Assembly (NCBI RefSeq): GCF_001667735.1 | Contig: NZ_LZJN01000077.1 | Location: forward strand, 28,096 to 92,095 | Origin: Mycobacterium sp. E183 | Lineage (GTDB): Bacteria > Actinomycetota > Actinomycetes > Mycobacteriales > Mycobacteriaceae | DNA: 64,000 nt | Reading direction: 5' to 3' | In this document: positions 39,557-47,957 of the stretch, in pieces | Layout: every line of letters begins with the position of its first letter | How positions within the stretch are numbered: position 1 is the first letter of the stretch | Made by a program: the position numbers and the translations under genes | The notes under the pieces: generated by a model | What the model was told of the DNA's origin: nothing | The model's input: the letters and a program-made list of their open reading frames with translations, nothing else | Database searches by the model: none

Positions 39557-40368
39557 GCGTTCAGCAGAGGCATGCCAGCAGGCTGGGGCCGGTCTTCGAC
39601 ATGTGCCGCCAGGAGAATCGCGCGGCCCTGATCGGCTACCTGCCCACCGGCTATCCAGATGTGCCGGGCTCGGTGGACGGAATGCTCGCCCTGGTCGAAT
39701 CCGGTTGCGACATCATCGAAGTCGGCGTGCCCTACTCGGACCCCGGCATGGACGGGCCGACCATCGCCCGCGCCACCGAGGCCGCGCTGCAGGGCGGGGT
39801 GCGGGTCCGGGACACGCTTGCCGCGGTCGAGGCGATCAGTGCGGCCGGCGGCCGCGCGGTGGTGATGACCTATTGGAATCCCGTGGTGCGCTACGGGGTC
39901 GACGCGTTCGCGCGTGACCTCGCGGCGGCCGGCGGGCACGGCTTGATCACTCCTGACCTCATCCCCGACGAAGCCGGGCAGTGGCTGACGGCAGCTGAGG
40001 AGCATCGGTTGGACCGCATTTTTCTTGTCGCGCCGTCGTCGACGCCGGAACGGTTGGCCATGACCGTCGACGCGTCACGCGGATTCGTCTACGCCGCTTC
40101 CACGATGGGCGTCACCGGGGCGCGTGACGCGGTGTCGCAGGCCGCGCCCGAGTTGGTGCAGCGCGTGAAGGCGGTGTCGGACATACCCGTCGGCGTCGGC
40201 CTCGGGGTGCGGTCGCGCGAGCAGGCCGCCCAAATCGGCAGCTACGCCGACGGCGTGATCGTCGGTTCGGCGCTGGTGTCGGCGCTCGGTGCGGGTGGCC
40301 TGCCCGCGCTGCGGGAACTGACCGAGGAACTGGCCGCCGGCGTCCGGCAGAAGGCGTCCGCCCGATGA
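39553..40368 (+). CDS. trpA: Tryptophan synthase alpha chain
   Basis: 271 residues, TIM barrel that cleaves indole-3-glycerol phosphate. Catalytic Glu and Asp are in [17 protein letters not shown]. Other motifs: [31 protein letters not shown] and [10 protein letters not shown]. The start overlaps trpB and the stop overlaps lgt (ATGA both times). Confidence 0.95.
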   Translation: MSVQQRHASRLGPVFDMCRQENRAALIGYLPTGYPDVPGSVDGMLALVESGCDIIEVGVPYSDPGMDGPTIARATEAALQGGVRVRDTLAAVEAISAAGGRAVVMTYWNPVVRYGVDAFARDLAAAGGHGLITPDLIPDEAGQWLTAAEEHRLDRIFLVAPSSTPERLAMTVDASRGFVYAASTMGVTGARDAVSQAAPELVQRVKAVSDIPVGVGLGVRSREQAAQIGSYADGVIVGSALVSALGAGGLPALRELTEELAAGVRQKASAR

Positions 40369-41741
40369 CGACGTTGCCGACGTACTTTCCCAGCCCGCCG
40401 CAGGGTGTCTGGCACCTTGGGCCCCTGCCCATTCGCGCGTACGCGCTGTTCATCATCACCGGGATCGTGGTGGCGCTGTTGATCGGCGACCGCCGCTGGG
40501 AGGCCCGCGGCGGACAGCGCGGCGTCATCTATGACATCGCGTTGTGGGTGGTGCCGTTCGGGCTGGTGGGCGGGCGGCTCTATCACCTGGCCACCGACTG
40601 GCGGACCTATTGGGGGCCGGGCGGCGCCGGGTTGGGTGCCGCGGTGCGCATTTGGGACGGCGGGCTGGGCATCTGGGGCGCGGTGGCGCTCGGCTGTGTG
40701 GGCGGGTGGATCGGGTGCCGGCGGCACGGCATTCCGCTGCCCGCCTTCGCCGACGCGGTGGCCCCGGGACTCGTCCTGGCGCAGGCCATCGGCCGGCTGG
40801 GCAACTATTTCAACCAGGAGCTCTACGGCCGCGAAACCACCCTGCCGTGGGGTCTGGAGATCTTCTACCGCCGCGACCCATCGGGATACGTCGACCCGCA
40901 TTCGCTGGACGGTGTCTCGACGGGTCAGGTGGCACTCGTCGTGCAGCCGACCTTTCTGTACGAATTGATTTGGAACGTCCTGGTTTTCGCCATCTTGATC
41001 TACGCGGACCGGCGATTCGCGCTGGGCCACGGGCGACTGTTCGCGCTGTATGTGGCCAGCTACTGCATCGGGCGGTTCGGCGTCGAGCTGCTCCGCGACG
41101 ACACCGCCACCCATATCGCGGGCATCCGGATCAATTCGTTCACATCGACTTTCGTGTTCATCGGGGCCGTGGTGTACATCATGGTGGCGCCGAAGGGACG
41201 GGAGGCCCCCGAGAGCCTGCGCGGCAAGGAGGCCGAGGAATCGGTGGCAGAGGAGCCGGCGGACGAGCTTGCGACCGTCGCCGCCGGGTCGTCGACGGCG
41301 GCGGGCGCGGCGGGCACCGAATCCGCCGACGCCGCGGAAACGGACAAGGACGACGCAGCCGACGAGGCCGACGAGCCGGAAACCGCGGAGGCCGAGACGG
41401 TCAGTGCCGAGGCGGCGGAGCCCGGGGAAGCCGAAGCCGAAGAGTCCGAGGCTGAAACCGAAGAGGTCGACGAAGAAGAGCCCCAAGCCGAAAAGGCCGA
41501 AGAGGCCGACGAAGAAGAACCCGAAGAGGCGGAAGAGCCCGAAGCCGAAGACGCCGAAGAGGCGGAAGAGCCCGAAGCCGAAGAGCCCGAAGCCGAAGAG
41601 CCCGAAGCCGAGGAACCCGAAGCCGCCGAACCCGAGCCAAAGCCGGCACAGGACTCGGCCGAACCGGCCTCGGCCGCCGAGCCGTACACGACGCCACGCA
41701 GCCGCTGGAGGCTGCGAAGGAATCGGCCGTCGAACCGCTAG
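40365..41741 (+). CDS. lgt: Prolipoprotein diacylglyceryl transferase with long acidic tail
   Basis: 458 residues. The first 285 or so form a seven-TM enzyme that adds diacylglycerol to the lipobox Cys of prolipoproteins. The Lgt signature AIGRLGNYFNQELYGRETT and GLVGGRLYHLATDW with the essential His are present, as is the C-terminal FGVELLRDD. The last 170 residues are a Glu/Ala/Pro low-complexity cytoplasmic tail with EEPEAEEPEA-type repeats (about 41.46-41.64 kb). Mycobacterial Lgt proteins often have such tails, of unknown use. It is coupled to trpA. Confidence 0.93.
   Translation: MTTLPTYFPSPPQGVWHLGPLPIRAYALFIITGIVVALLIGDRRWEARGGQRGVIYDIALWVVPFGLVGGRLYHLATDWRTYWGPGGAGLGAAVRIWDGGLGIWGAVALGCVGGWIGCRRHGIPLPAFADAVAPGLVLAQAIGRLGNYFNQELYGRETTLPWGLEIFYRRDPSGYVDPHSLDGVSTGQVALVVQPTFLYELIWNVLVFAILIYADRRFALGHGRLFALYVASYCIGRFGVELLRDDTATHIAGIRINSFTSTFVFIGAVVYIMVAPKGREAPESLRGKEAEESVAEEPADELATVAAGSSTAAGAAGTESADAAETDKDDAADEADEPETAEAETVSAEAAEPGEAEAEESEAETEEVDEEEPQAEKAEEADEEEPEEAEEPEAEDAEEAEEPEAEEPEAEEPEAEEPEAAEPEPKPAQDSAEPASAAEPYTTPRSRWRLRRNRPSNR
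41460..41645 (+). repeat. Acidic codon repeat in the lgt tail
   Basis: Short tandem repeats of a GAAGAGCCCGAAGCC type (EEPEA) make up this part of lgt. The units are mostly 15 bases, so length change by slippage would keep the frame. This is a possible variable-number site. Confidence 0.7.
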
Positions 41742-41770
41742 CGGCCGGCTCGGTCTGGCATGCTGAGAAC

Positions 41771-42202
41771 GTGACGCAACCGCATTCCGCCGGCCAAGCG
41801 GTGGAACGGCGTCACGGCCCGGGCCGTTACGTCGCCGCCGGCACCGCCGCACTGCTCGGCGGCGCGTTGGGCTACGTCGGGCTGGTCGACCCGCACAACA
41901 CGAATTCGTTGTATCCGCAATGCCCCTTCAAGTGGCTCACCGGGTGGAACTGCCCGTTCTGCGGGGGCCTGCGGATGACCCACGACCTGTTGCACGGCCA
42001 CCTGGCCGCCGCCGTCAACGACAATGTTTTCCTGCTGGTCGGCATCCCGATGCTGGCCGGATGGTTACTGGTTCGCCGTGGCCGCGGCAAAGCCGCGCTG
42101 TCGACGGCGGCCTGGCTGACCATGGTGCTGGCCGTCATCGCGTGGACGGTGGTGCGTAACCTGCCCGGCTTCCCGCTGTTTCCGGCGATTCAGAGTGGGT
42201 AG
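41771..42202 (+). CDS. DUF2752 membrane protein (Rv1616-like)
   Basis: 143 residues with three TM helices: about 20-40, 82-99 and 108-130. The DUF2752 core CPFKWLTGWNCPFCGGLRM, with three cysteines, then THDLLHG, is well kept; the cysteines sit at a membrane edge. GTG start. Function unknown. It lies between lgt and pykA. Confidence 0.8.
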   Translation: MTQPHSAGQAVERRHGPGRYVAAGTAALLGGALGYVGLVDPHNTNSLYPQCPFKWLTGWNCPFCGGLRMTHDLLHGHLAAAVNDNVFLLVGIPMLAGWLLVRRGRGKAALSTAAWLTMVLAVIAWTVVRNLPGFPLFPAIQSG

Positions 42203-42268
42203 CCGCTCGCGGCGCGACAACCCGTTAAGTCGGACCGTGGGGGGCCCACGCGACTATGCTGGGTCGGC

Positions 42269-43687
42269 GTGAGTAGACGCGGAAAGATCGTCTGCACCCT
42301 TGGCCCTGCGACAAATTCGGACGAGCTGATTCTGGCGCTGGTCGAGGCGGGAATGGACGTCGCCCGCTTGAACTTCAGCCACGGCGACTACTCCGACCAC
42401 AAGGCCGCCTACGAGCGGGTGCGGGCCGCTTCCGACACCACCGGCCGCGCGGTCGGTGTGCTCGCCGACCTCCAGGGGCCGAAGATCCGGCTGGGCCGTT
42501 TCGCCACCGGGTCCACGTATTGGGCCGACGGCGAAACCGTGTGCATCACCGTCGCGGACTGCGAGGGCACCCACGACCGCGTGTCGACCACCTACAAGAG
42601 GCTGGCGGCGGACGCCGCGGTCGGTGACCGGGTGCTGGTCGACGACGGCAACATCGGACTGGTCGTTGCAGGCATCGATGGCGACGACGTGATCTGCACC
42701 GTCACCGAGGGTGGCCCGGTCAGCAACAACAAGGGCATGTCACTGCCGGGGATGAATGTGACCGCTCCGGCCTTGTCGGAGAAGGACATCGAGGATCTCA
42801 CGTTCGCATTGGATCTCGGTGTGGACCTTGTCGCTCTGTCCTTCGTGCGCTCGCCGTCCGACGTCGAGCTGGTGCACGAGGTGATGGACCGGGTCGGGCG
42901 GCGGGTGCCGGTGATCGCCAAGCTGGAAAAGCCGGAAGCCGTCGACAATCTGGAAGCGATCGTGCTGGCCTTCGACGCCATCATGGTGGCCCGCGGTGAC
43001 CTCGGCGTCGAGCTGCCGCTGGAAGAGGTGCCGCTGGTGCAGAAGCGGGCCATCCAGATGGCCCGGGAGAACGCCAAACCCGTCATCGTGGCGACCCAGA
43101 TGCTCGACTCCATGATCGAGAACTCCCGGCCGACGCGCGCCGAGGCCTCCGACGTCGCCAACGCCGTGCTCGACGGCGCCGACGCGGTGATGCTGTCTGG
43201 CGAGACGTCGGTGGGAAAGTACCCGCTGGCGGCCGTGCGGACCATGGCGCGGATCATCTGCGCCGTCGAGGACAACTCCACCGCCGCCCCGCCGCTGACG
43301 CACGTGCCGCGCACCAAGCGCGGGGTGATCTCCTACGCCGCCCGCGACATCGGCGAGCGCCTGGACGCCAAGGCGCTGGTTGCCTTCACCCAGTCCGGCG
43401 ACACCGTCAAGCGGCTGGCGCGCCTGCACACCCCGCTGCCGCTGCTTGCGTTCACGGCGTGGCCCGAGGTCCGCAGCCAACTCGCCATGACCTGGGGCAC
43501 CGAGACGTTCATCGTCCCGATGATGACGTCCACCGACGGCATGATCCGTCAGGTCGACAAGTCACTGCTGGAACTGGGTCGCTACAAGCGCGGTGACCTG
43601 GTGGTGATCGTGGCCGGCGCGCCACCTGGCACAGTAGGGTCGACAAACCTCATCCATGTGCACCGCATCGGGGAGGACGACGTCTAG
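42269..43687 (+). CDS. pykA: Pyruvate kinase
   Basis: 472 residues; transfers phosphate from PEP to ADP. Motifs: KIVCTLGPATNSDELI, ARLNFSHGDY, LADLQGPKIRLG, IIVMVARGDLGVELP (written here as IMVARGDLGVEL), and VILATQ-type VIVATQMLDSMIENSRPTRAE. The C-terminal allosteric domain is complete. GTG 42269 has TATGCT about 14 bases upstream, so a leaderless transcript is likely. The stop is followed at once by the 57-bp repeats. Confidence 0.95.
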   Translation: MSRRGKIVCTLGPATNSDELILALVEAGMDVARLNFSHGDYSDHKAAYERVRAASDTTGRAVGVLADLQGPKIRLGRFATGSTYWADGETVCITVADCEGTHDRVSTTYKRLAADAAVGDRVLVDDGNIGLVVAGIDGDDVICTVTEGGPVSNNKGMSLPGMNVTAPALSEKDIEDLTFALDLGVDLVALSFVRSPSDVELVHEVMDRVGRRVPVIAKLEKPEAVDNLEAIVLAFDAIMVARGDLGVELPLEEVPLVQKRAIQMARENAKPVIVATQMLDSMIENSRPTRAEASDVANAVLDGADAVMLSGETSVGKYPLAAVRTMARIICAVEDNSTAAPPLTHVPRTKRGVISYAARDIGERLDAKALVAFTQSGDTVKRLARLHTPLPLLAFTAWPEVRSQLAMTWGTETFIVPMMTSTDGMIRQVDKSLLELGRYKRGDLVVIVAGAPPGTVGSTNLIHVHRIGEDDV

Positions 43688-43856
43688 CCCGACGACGATG
43701 CGGTCCGCCTAGCGGACTGAGGAGGAGTCGGGCAATGAAGCCAGCCCGACGACGATGCGGTCCGCCTAGCGGACTGAGGAAAAGTCGGGCGATGAAGCCA
43801 GCCCGACGACGATGCGGTCCGCCTAGCGGACTGAGGAAAAGTCGGGCGATGAAGCC
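43686..43856. repeat. Three tandem 57-bp MIRU-like repeats
   Basis: Units start at 43686, 43743 and 43800, with a fourth beginning at 43857 that breaks off after six bases. Units 2 and 3 are identical; unit 1 differs at a few bases. Each unit has nested dyads: outer GCCCGAC/GTCGGGC and inner GTCCGC-CTA-GCGGAC, so each can form a hairpin. A TGAGGA-GGAGTCGGGC-ATGA tail resembles mycobacterial MIRU elements, which bridge stop and start codons. The length is 19 codons, so the tesB frame stays open through all copies. Confidence 0.85.
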
Positions 43857-44772
43857 AGCCCGTCCGGGCGGGCCATCGAGCCAAGGAGAGGCCGCGATCA
43901 GCACCGATTCCGATTTCAAGGAACTGCTTGCGACCCTCGACCTCACCCGGGTCGCCGACGACCGTTTCGTCGGGTCTCATCCCACCAAGAACCCGATGCG
44001 CACGTTCGGGGGCCAGCTGATGGCCCAGTCGTTCGTCGCGAGCAGCCGCACCCTGGTCCGGGGGGACCTGCCGCCCAGCGCGCTGTCCGTGCACTTCGTC
44101 AACGGGGGCGACACCGCCAAGGACATCGAATTCCACGTCACGCGGCTGCGCGACGAGCGGCGCTTCGCCAATCGGCGCGTGGACGCCGTGCAGGACGGCG
44201 TGCTGCTGTCCTCCGCGATGATCTCCTACATGTCCGGCGGCCCGGGCCTCGAGCACGGTGTGGACCCGCCGCAGGTCGGCGAGCCCGAAACGCAGCCGCC
44301 GATCAGCGAGCTGCTGCGCGGCTACGAGGAAACCGTTCCGCACTTCGTCAACGCCCTGCAGCCGATCGAGTGGCGCTACACCAACGACCCGGCGTGGGTG
44401 ATGCGGCAGAAGGGCGATCGGTTGCCGCACAACCGGGTCTGGATGAAGGCCGGCGGCAAACTGCCGGACGACCCGGTCCTGCACACCGCGACCATGGTGT
44501 ACTCGTCGGACACCACGGTGCTGGACTCGGTGATCACCAGGCATGGGCTGTCCTGGGGGTTCGACCGCATCTTCGCAGCCTCCGCCAACCATTCGGTGTG
44601 GTTTCACCGGCAGGTCAACTTCGACGACTGGGTGTTGTATGCGACGTCGTCGCCGGTGGCCGCGGATTCGCGCGGGCTCGGCACCGGCCATTTCTTCGAC
44701 CGCTCCGGGCAGCTGCTCGCCACGGTGGTGCAAGAAGGGGTGCTGAAATACTTTCCGCCCACCCGCCGATAG
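43849..44772 (+). CDS. tesB: Acyl-CoA thioesterase II
   Basis: 307 residues from the last repeat ATG; 291 if translation starts later. It is a double hotdog thioesterase (Rv1618, TesB1): FVGSHPTKNPMRTFGGQLMAQ, SVHFVNGGDTAKDIEF, RRVDAVQDG and SLGWGF-type LSWGFDRIFAASANHS. No ATG, GTG or TTG stands where homologues begin (about STDSDFKELL). A good ribosome binding site (AAGGAGAGG, 43883-43891) instead precedes ATC 43897. Either ATC is used or the repeat-derived ATG 43849 (or one further up) supplies the start. Confidence 0.9.
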   Translation: MKPARPGGPSSQGEAAISTDSDFKELLATLDLTRVADDRFVGSHPTKNPMRTFGGQLMAQSFVASSRTLVRGDLPPSALSVHFVNGGDTAKDIEFHVTRLRDERRFANRRVDAVQDGVLLSSAMISYMSGGPGLEHGVDPPQVGEPETQPPISELLRGYEETVPHFVNALQPIEWRYTNDPAWVMRQKGDRLPHNRVWMKAGGKLPDDPVLHTATMVYSSDTTVLDSVITRHGLSWGFDRIFAASANHSVWFHRQVNFDDWVLYATSSPVAADSRGLGTGHFFDRSGQLLATVVQEGVLKYFPPTRR

Positions 44773-44914
44773 ACCGGGTGAATACCCGCAGGACATCGCC
44801 ATGATTTGGGCCCGTCAGGGCCCGGACCGGGCGTAAGTTCATAGCAGCCGGGTATTCGGTGCAGTGGCGGCAGACAGCCGCCCAGCTGGAATGACAGCGC
44901 ATCGGGAGGTGAGT

Positions 44915-46312
44915 GTGAGCGGGCCGTTGGTCGACGCCTCAGCGAAGGCTCGCGGGCGGGAACGCGTGGTCGTCTCGGTCGATTCGCGGGCCGCCCGGCT
45001 GATCGGGGCCCTGGCGCTGTTGAGTGCCACCTGCTGGTTGGCCGAGATCCTCGTTCGCCACCATCACCAGCCCGCGTGGCACTACACGGATCGGCTGGCC
45101 TGGTCGCTGACGGTGCTGGTGGCGGTGGCGTGGATCGCGCGCGGCATCTTCCTGGGCCGTCCCGTGACGGCCCTGCACGCCGCCGCGGCCGCCGGGTTCG
45201 TGCTGGCCGGCCTGGGGCTGCACGTGCTGTCCTTCGATCTGCTCGGCGACCTGGTGATCGCCGGTTCCGGCGTGATCCTGATGTGGCCGACGGCGTCGCA
45301 CCCGCGTCCCGGGGATCTGCCCCGGATCTGGGGGTTGATCCAGGCCACCAAAGACGACCCGCTGGCGCCGTTCGCGATGCAGACCGGCAAGAGCTACCAC
45401 TTCACCGCCGACGGGGGCGCGGCGCTGGCCTACCGGACGCGCCTGGGCATCGCGGTGGTCGGCGGCGACCCGATCGGCGACGAGTCTCGATTCCCCGAAC
45501 TGGTCGCCGACTTCGCCGCCATGTGCCACGCCCACGGATGGCGGATCGCGGTCGTGGGTTGCAGCGAGCGGAGGCTGGGATTGTGGAGCGACGCCGCGCT
45601 GCTCGGACAGTCGTTGCGCGCCGTGCCGATCGGTCGCGACGTGGTCGTCGACGTAGCCACTTTCGACATGGTGGGCCGCAAGTTCCGCAACCTGCGCCAG
45701 GCGGTGAAGCGCTCGCACAACTGCGGCATCACCACCGAGATCGTCTCCGAACAGGAGCTCACCAGTGAGCAACTGGCCGAGCTGACCGAGGTGGTGCGGG
45801 CGTCGAGCAAGGCGGCACACACCGAACGCGGGTTCCACATGAACCTCGACGGCGTGCTGGAGGGACGCTTCCCCGGCATCCAGCTGATCCTCGCCCGGGA
45901 CGCCTCGGGCACCGTGCAGGGCTTCCACCGGTATGCGACGGCCGGCGGCGGCAGCGACATCACCCTCGACGTGCCGTGGCGCAGGCGCGGGGCCCCCAAC
46001 GGCATCGACGAGCGGCTCAGCATCGACATGATCATGGCCGGCAAAGAGATTGGCGCACAACGGCTTTCTCTTGCCTTCGCGGCGTTCCCGGAGATCTTCG
46101 ACGAGAAGAACCGCAGCCGCGCCCAGCGCGTTTTCTATCGGCTGATCCACGTCCTCGACCCATTGATCGCGCTGGAGTCGCTCTACCGGTACGTGCGTAA
46201 GTTCCACGCGCTCGACGCCCGGCGCTACGCCCTGGTGTCGATGACCCAGATCGTCACGCTGTTGATCGTCTTACTGTCGCTGGAGTTCATGCCGCGCCGG
46301 CGACATCTCTGA
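44915..46312 (+). CDS. Membrane protein with MprF-like (DUF2156) acyl/aminoacyl transferase domain (Rv1619-like)
   Basis: 465 residues. The first part has five or so TM helices (within residues 30-135). Residues about 145-420 form a GNAT-like DUF2156 domain as in the C-terminal half of lysyl-phosphatidylglycerol synthase (GRKFRNLRQAVKRS, ERGFHMNLDG, AFPEIFDEKNRSRAQR). One more TM helix ends the protein. GTG 44915 has GGGAGG five bases upstream; ATG 44893 is an alternative. It may transfer an aminoacyl or acyl group to a membrane lipid; the substrate is not known. Confidence 0.8.
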   Translation: MSGPLVDASAKARGRERVVVSVDSRAARLIGALALLSATCWLAEILVRHHHQPAWHYTDRLAWSLTVLVAVAWIARGIFLGRPVTALHAAAAAGFVLAGLGLHVLSFDLLGDLVIAGSGVILMWPTASHPRPGDLPRIWGLIQATKDDPLAPFAMQTGKSYHFTADGGAALAYRTRLGIAVVGGDPIGDESRFPELVADFAAMCHAHGWRIAVVGCSERRLGLWSDAALLGQSLRAVPIGRDVVVDVATFDMVGRKFRNLRQAVKRSHNCGITTEIVSEQELTSEQLAELTEVVRASSKAAHTERGFHMNLDGVLEGRFPGIQLILARDASGTVQGFHRYATAGGGSDITLDVPWRRRGAPNGIDERLSIDMIMAGKEIGAQRLSLAFAAFPEIFDEKNRSRAQRVFYRLIHVLDPLIALESLYRYVRKFHALDARRYALVSMTQIVTLLIVLLSLEFMPRRRHL

Positions 46313-47957
46313 GGGCGTCCACGCGCAGTTCGCCACACCCGATGCCGTCGGGTAGGTGGTGGGTGGCCACCACCACGGTGCGGCCGGCGGCCACCAGCTC
46401 AGAATCCGGTCCGAGCAGGTCACGCAGGATCGATTGGGCGTCGGCCGCGTCCAGGTGCTCGGTGGGCTCGTCGAGCAACAGAATCCGGGCGGGTGAGAGC
46501 ACGGCGCGCGCCAGCAGCAGCCGCCTGCGCTGACCGCCCGAAAGCGCCTGCGCCCCACCGGTCAGCACCGTCGACAGGCCGTCGGGCAGACCCGCGAGCC
46601 ACGCGCCAAGCCCGACCGCATCCAGGGCGGCCGCCAGTTCGTCGTCCCGGCAGTCGCCCCGGGCGACCAGCAGGTTGTCTCGGACGGTGGTGGCGAACAC
46701 GTGCGCGTCCTCAGCGAAAAAGCCGACCGCGCGCCGTAATTCCCCTTCCTCGAACTCTAAGAGGTCGGTGCCGCCGAGCGTCAGCCGTCCCTGCAGCGGG
46801 GGGAGCAGCCCGGCGAGCGTCATCAACAGCGTGGTCTTGCCGGAGCCGCTGGCGCCGGTAACGGCCAGCCGGGCACCCGGGGGCAGGTCGAGTGTGATGC
46901 GGTTCGAGCGGGTGGCCTCGGTGTGGCCGGAGTGAATGTCGGCCGACAATACTGCGGTCGGCTCGGGCGGGGCCGCCGCCGTGGGGTTTTCGGGTTGCGC
47001 GTGATCGGTCGCCGTCAGGTCGAGCAGCCGGCGCGCGGCGATGCGCGACCGCGTCAGCTGGACCGCGGCGGCCGGCAACGGTGTCATCGCCTCGAAGGCG
47101 GAGAGCGGCAACAACATCAGGACGGCCAGGGTGGTGGGCGCGACCGACGGCGCCAACCCGATGCCGGCCACCACGGCGCCGAGCACGCTGACCCCGATCG
47201 CGGCGGTGGGCACGGCCTCGGGGAAGGCGGCCGGCCTGGCCGCGGCATCGAGCGCGGCGCCCCACGCCCGTTGACGGCGTTGGGATTCGGCGATGACGCG
47301 GGGGAGCACGCCGGCCACGCGAAGCTCGGGCGCGTGCTCGAGGGCGACCATCGCCGAGGTGTCCCGCTCGGAATGATGCTGCCGGGCAACGCTTTCCTGC
47401 CGGGCCGCGGCCCTGGCCGCAAACCGCGGCGCGACGAAGCCGGTAAGCAGCAGGCAGATCGCCAGGACCGCCCCCGCCTGCGGCGAGATGGCCGCCACCA
47501 CGGCGGTCGCCGCCAGCCCCAGCACTGCGGCGACCCCGATCGGCACCACGGCACGCACCAGCACGTTGGCCAGTTCGTCGACGTCGGAGCCCACGCGTGC
47601 CACCAGCTCGCCGCTGTGCAGTCGGACCGCGGCCGCCGCGGGCCCGCGGGCCAGCCGATCGTAGATCCGCGCCCGGGCGGTGCCGGCGGCCCGCAGCGCG
47701 GCGTCGTGGGTGACCAAACGCTCGCAGTAGTGCAACACGGCCCGCGAGATGGCGAACGCGCGCACCGCGACGGCCGCGACCGAGAGGTCCAGCACCGGCG
47801 GCATCTGCCAGGCCCGCGTGATCAGCCAGGCCGAGACACCGGCCAGCGCCAGCGCGCTGCCCAGCGACAGCACGCCCAGCGCGATCGCCGCCACGATGCG
47901 GGCGAGCCTCGGGCGCAGCAGCGGCGCGGCCGCCCGGAGCGGATCAGACTGCGGCAT
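46287..47957 (-). CDS. cydC: Cytochrome bd assembly ABC transporter subunit CydC
   Basis: 556 residues: six TM helices, then an ATPase domain with Walker A TGASGSGKTTLL, signature LSGGQRRRLLLARA and Walker B ILLLDEPTEHLD. With CydD it exports glutathione/cysteine-type thiols or haem-related compounds needed to assemble cytochrome bd. ATG 47957 begins MPQSDPLRAAAP and overlaps the cydD end by 14 bases. The 3' end overlaps the convergent Rv1619-like gene by 26 bases. Confidence 0.92.
   Translation of the reverse strand: MPQSDPLRAAAPLLRPRLARIVAAIALGVLSLGSALALAGVSAWLITRAWQMPPVLDLSVAAVAVRAFAISRAVLHYCERLVTHDAALRAAGTARARIYDRLARGPAAAAVRLHSGELVARVGSDVDELANVLVRAVVPIGVAAVLGLAATAVVAAISPQAGAVLAICLLLTGFVAPRFAARAAARQESVARQHHSERDTSAMVALEHAPELRVAGVLPRVIAESQRRQRAWGAALDAAARPAAFPEAVPTAAIGVSVLGAVVAGIGLAPSVAPTTLAVLMLLPLSAFEAMTPLPAAAVQLTRSRIAARRLLDLTATDHAQPENPTAAAPPEPTAVLSADIHSGHTEATRSNRITLDLPPGARLAVTGASGSGKTTLLMTLAGLLPPLQGRLTLGGTDLLEFEEGELRRAVGFFAEDAHVFATTVRDNLLVARGDCRDDELAAALDAVGLGAWLAGLPDGLSTVLTGGAQALSGGQRRRLLLARAVLSPARILLLDEPTEHLDAADAQSILRDLLGPDSELVAAGRTVVVATHHLPDGIGCGELRVDALRDVAGAA

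Noticed and set aside
43686..43856. CRISPR-like array
   Set aside because: The three units are contiguous 57-bp tandem copies with no spacers; nested dyads and stop/start context fit MIRU-type repeats.
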